This document shows, in pieces, positions 62,791 to 64,000 of a stretch of DNA of 64,000 bases. The stretch comes from Sphingobium sp. B2D3C (GTDB taxonomy: Bacteria; Pseudomonadota; Alphaproteobacteria; Sphingomonadales; Sphingomonadaceae): positions 806,001-870,000 of the forward strand of contig NZ_JAOQOK010000001.1 of NCBI RefSeq assembly GCF_025961835.1. Direction: 5' to 3'. The first letter of the stretch is position 1; every line of letters begins with the position of its first letter. The position numbers and the translations under genes are program-made. Under the pieces are notes generated by a model, which was not told the DNA's origin, did no database searches, and saw only the letters and a list, made by a program, of their open reading frames with translations.

Positions 62791-64000
62791 ATGAAACGGA
62801 TTTCCCTGTCCATCCAAGCGTCCATCCCCGCGCTGCTCCTCGCCTCGACGAGCGCCCTCGCCCAAACCCCGCAGGCCGCCCAGACCGCGACCGCCGCCGA
62901 TGACGGCATGGAGATCATCGTCACGGCCCAGAAGCGCGAGCAATCGCTGCAGGATGTTGGCGCGGCTGTCAGCGCGCTCGGTGCCGAGCGGATCGCCAGC
63001 GCTGGCGTCAACAGCATCTCTGACCTGCAGACGATCGTGCCGTCGGTGAACTTCGGCAGCGATTTCAATCAGGCGAAGATCTTCATTCGTGGCGTGGGTG
63101 CCAACACCTCGACCACGGGCAGTTCCACCGGCGTGGCCTTCCACGTCGACGGTGCTTACGTGGCCCGCGCCGAGGCCCAGCTCACCTCGCTCTTCGATCT
63201 GGAGCGCATTGAGGTGCTGCGCGGCCCGCAAGGCACGCTCTATGGCCGCAACGCGGTGGGTGGGTCGATCAACGTGATCACCGCACGGCCGACGGACATC
63301 TTCTCCGGCTATGGCCGCATCGGCTACGGCAATTACAATGCTTTGACGACCGAAGCCGCCATCAGCGGCCCGATCACCGAGGGTATTCGCGCCCGTCTGG
63401 CGATCAAGACCGAGAACCGCGACGGCTATGGCGTCAACCCGGTGTCCGGCAAGGATGTTGACGATCTCAACCGCCGCATGGGCCGCGCCTCGCTCGAGTT
63501 CGACCTTGGCCGTGAGGCGACGCTGCTAGTCTCTGGCGAATATTTCCGCCAGAGCGATGCCTCCGGCGCGATCCACTATCTGCGCGCATCCTTCCCCGGC
63601 GTGGCGCGTCTGGCGCCGCTCGGCGTGGGCGGCTATGCGACCAACCCGCGTGATCTCGCGACGGAATCCAGCCCGGGCACCGAGACCGAGACCTATGCCT
63701 TCACCGGCACGCTCAACGTACCGCTCAACGATGCGCTGACGGTCACCAACATTGCCAACTATCGCTCCTTCAAGAGCTCGCTGTTCCAGGATCTCGATCT
63801 TTCGGCGGTGATCGACAGCCTGCCCACCAACGGTCAGGCGACCACGGTGCAGGAGCGCCGGATCGACAGCAAGCAGTGGAGCAACGAGCTGCGGCTTGGC
63901 TTGCAGTCCGAATGGGTGAACGGCACCATCGGCGTGTTCTTCTTCCATGAACGCCAGCGGCCGATCGACAATGTCGGTCTCGCGAACCGGACCGGCATGG
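62791..64000 (+). CDS. TonB-dependent receptor, N-terminal part
   Basis: The first 403 residues of an outer-membrane receptor that runs off the window end. The signal peptide is MKRISLSIQASIPALLLAST followed by SALAQ. The TonB box region EIIVTAQKREQSLQDVGAAV is typical of sphingomonad receptors. The plug domain has LERIEVLRGPQGTLYGRNAV and GGSINVITARP, and barrel strands follow (for example GYGRIGYGNYNALTTEAAIS). Start ATG has GGAAGAGAG upstream. The substrate is unknown; such receptors take up siderophores, sugars or aromatics. Confidence 0.93.
   Translation, partial: MKRISLSIQASIPALLLASTSALAQTPQAAQTATAADDGMEIIVTAQKREQSLQDVGAAVSALGAERIASAGVNSISDLQTIVPSVNFGSDFNQAKIFIRGVGANTSTTGSSTGVAFHVDGAYVARAEAQLTSLFDLERIEVLRGPQGTLYGRNAVGGSINVITARPTDIFSGYGRIGYGNYNALTTEAAISGPITEGIRARLAIKTENRDGYGVNPVSGKDVDDLNRRMGRASLEFDLGREATLLVSGEYFRQSDASGAIHYLRASFPGVARLAPLGVGGYATNPRDLATESSPGTETETYAFTGTLNVPLNDALTVTNIANYRSFKSSLFQDLDLSAVIDSLPTNGQATTVQERRIDSKQWSNELRLGLQSEWVNGTIGVFFFHERQRPIDNVGLANRTGM

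Overview
This 64 kb window is high-GC chromosomal DNA that fits an alphaproteobacterium of the order Sphingomonadales (inference from gene order, the GC-rich codon use and the repeat types; no 16S rRNA is present). Most of it is housekeeping sequence with compact operons joined by ATGA/TGATG start-stop overlaps.

Layout. 1-9429 (+): the end of the complex I operon (nuoJ partial, K, L, M, N), then birA, coaX, ribonuclease J and a small DUF1467-type membrane protein. 9501-16164: a divergent locus with a large membrane-anchored coiled-coil protein (-) facing four + genes: an HPt-like protein without its histidine, a membrane protein with a degenerate nucleotidyltransferase-like domain, a helical DUF2336-like protein and a histidine-kinase-like protein with an intact ATP site but Arg in place of the phospho-accepting His. 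16180-20576 (-): a glutathione S-transferase and a beta-oxidation pair (thiolase, FadB/FadJ-type). 20936-22308 (+): folE plus a pteridine-reductase-like SDR. 22414-25160 (-): rpsF-rpsR-rplI and a ClC antiporter. 25311-27007 (+): fabD-fabG. 27374-33724 (-): a 2116-residue autotransporter of lower GC than its surroundings, followed by about 0.7 kb of apparently gene-free sequence and tRNA-Lys. 34614-38282: folK, a family 4/5-type uracil-DNA glycosylase, and an agmatine-to-putrescine operon (aguA, aguB, a small monooxygenase-fold protein). 38780-45556: a Kdo-type capsule locus (GT4 glycosyltransferase, kpsS, a single-domain kpsC, lipoprotein hydrolase, kdsB, kdsD). 45719-53442 (-): an M28 lipoprotein peptidase, rpsD, an acyltransferase and the operon rpiB-glyA-small protein-nrdR-trmJ, in which trmJ has become fused to a GIY-YIG nuclease domain. 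53567-64000: small membrane protein, Phd/PIN toxin-antitoxin pair, divergent XRE/DUF6456 pair, nucleotidyltransferase, purS-purQ, a DUF3857/transglutaminase/TPR protein, MscS, a small acidic protein and the start of a TonB-dependent receptor.

Two things stand out. First, a REP-like palindromic family occurs between nuoJ and nuoK, between the thiolase and fadB genes, and as an inverted pair bracketing the GIY-YIG module at 50446-50912. There the REP DNA is translated in frame as the linker of a GIY-YIG-TrmJ fusion, and no ATG, GTG or TTG remains in frame to start TrmJ alone. This resembles a REP/GIY-YIG unit that landed at the 5' end of trmJ. Second, the 9.5-16.2 kb locus puts a pseudo-HPt next to a pseudo-histidine kinase, which suggests a regulatory module that senses or binds ATP without a conventional His phosphorelay.

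Other palindromic families (16.8, 55.7 and 57.8 kb) lie strictly between genes. Starts were refined by ribosome binding sites and start-stop overlaps. Coordinates of short non-coding features may be off by one or two bases.
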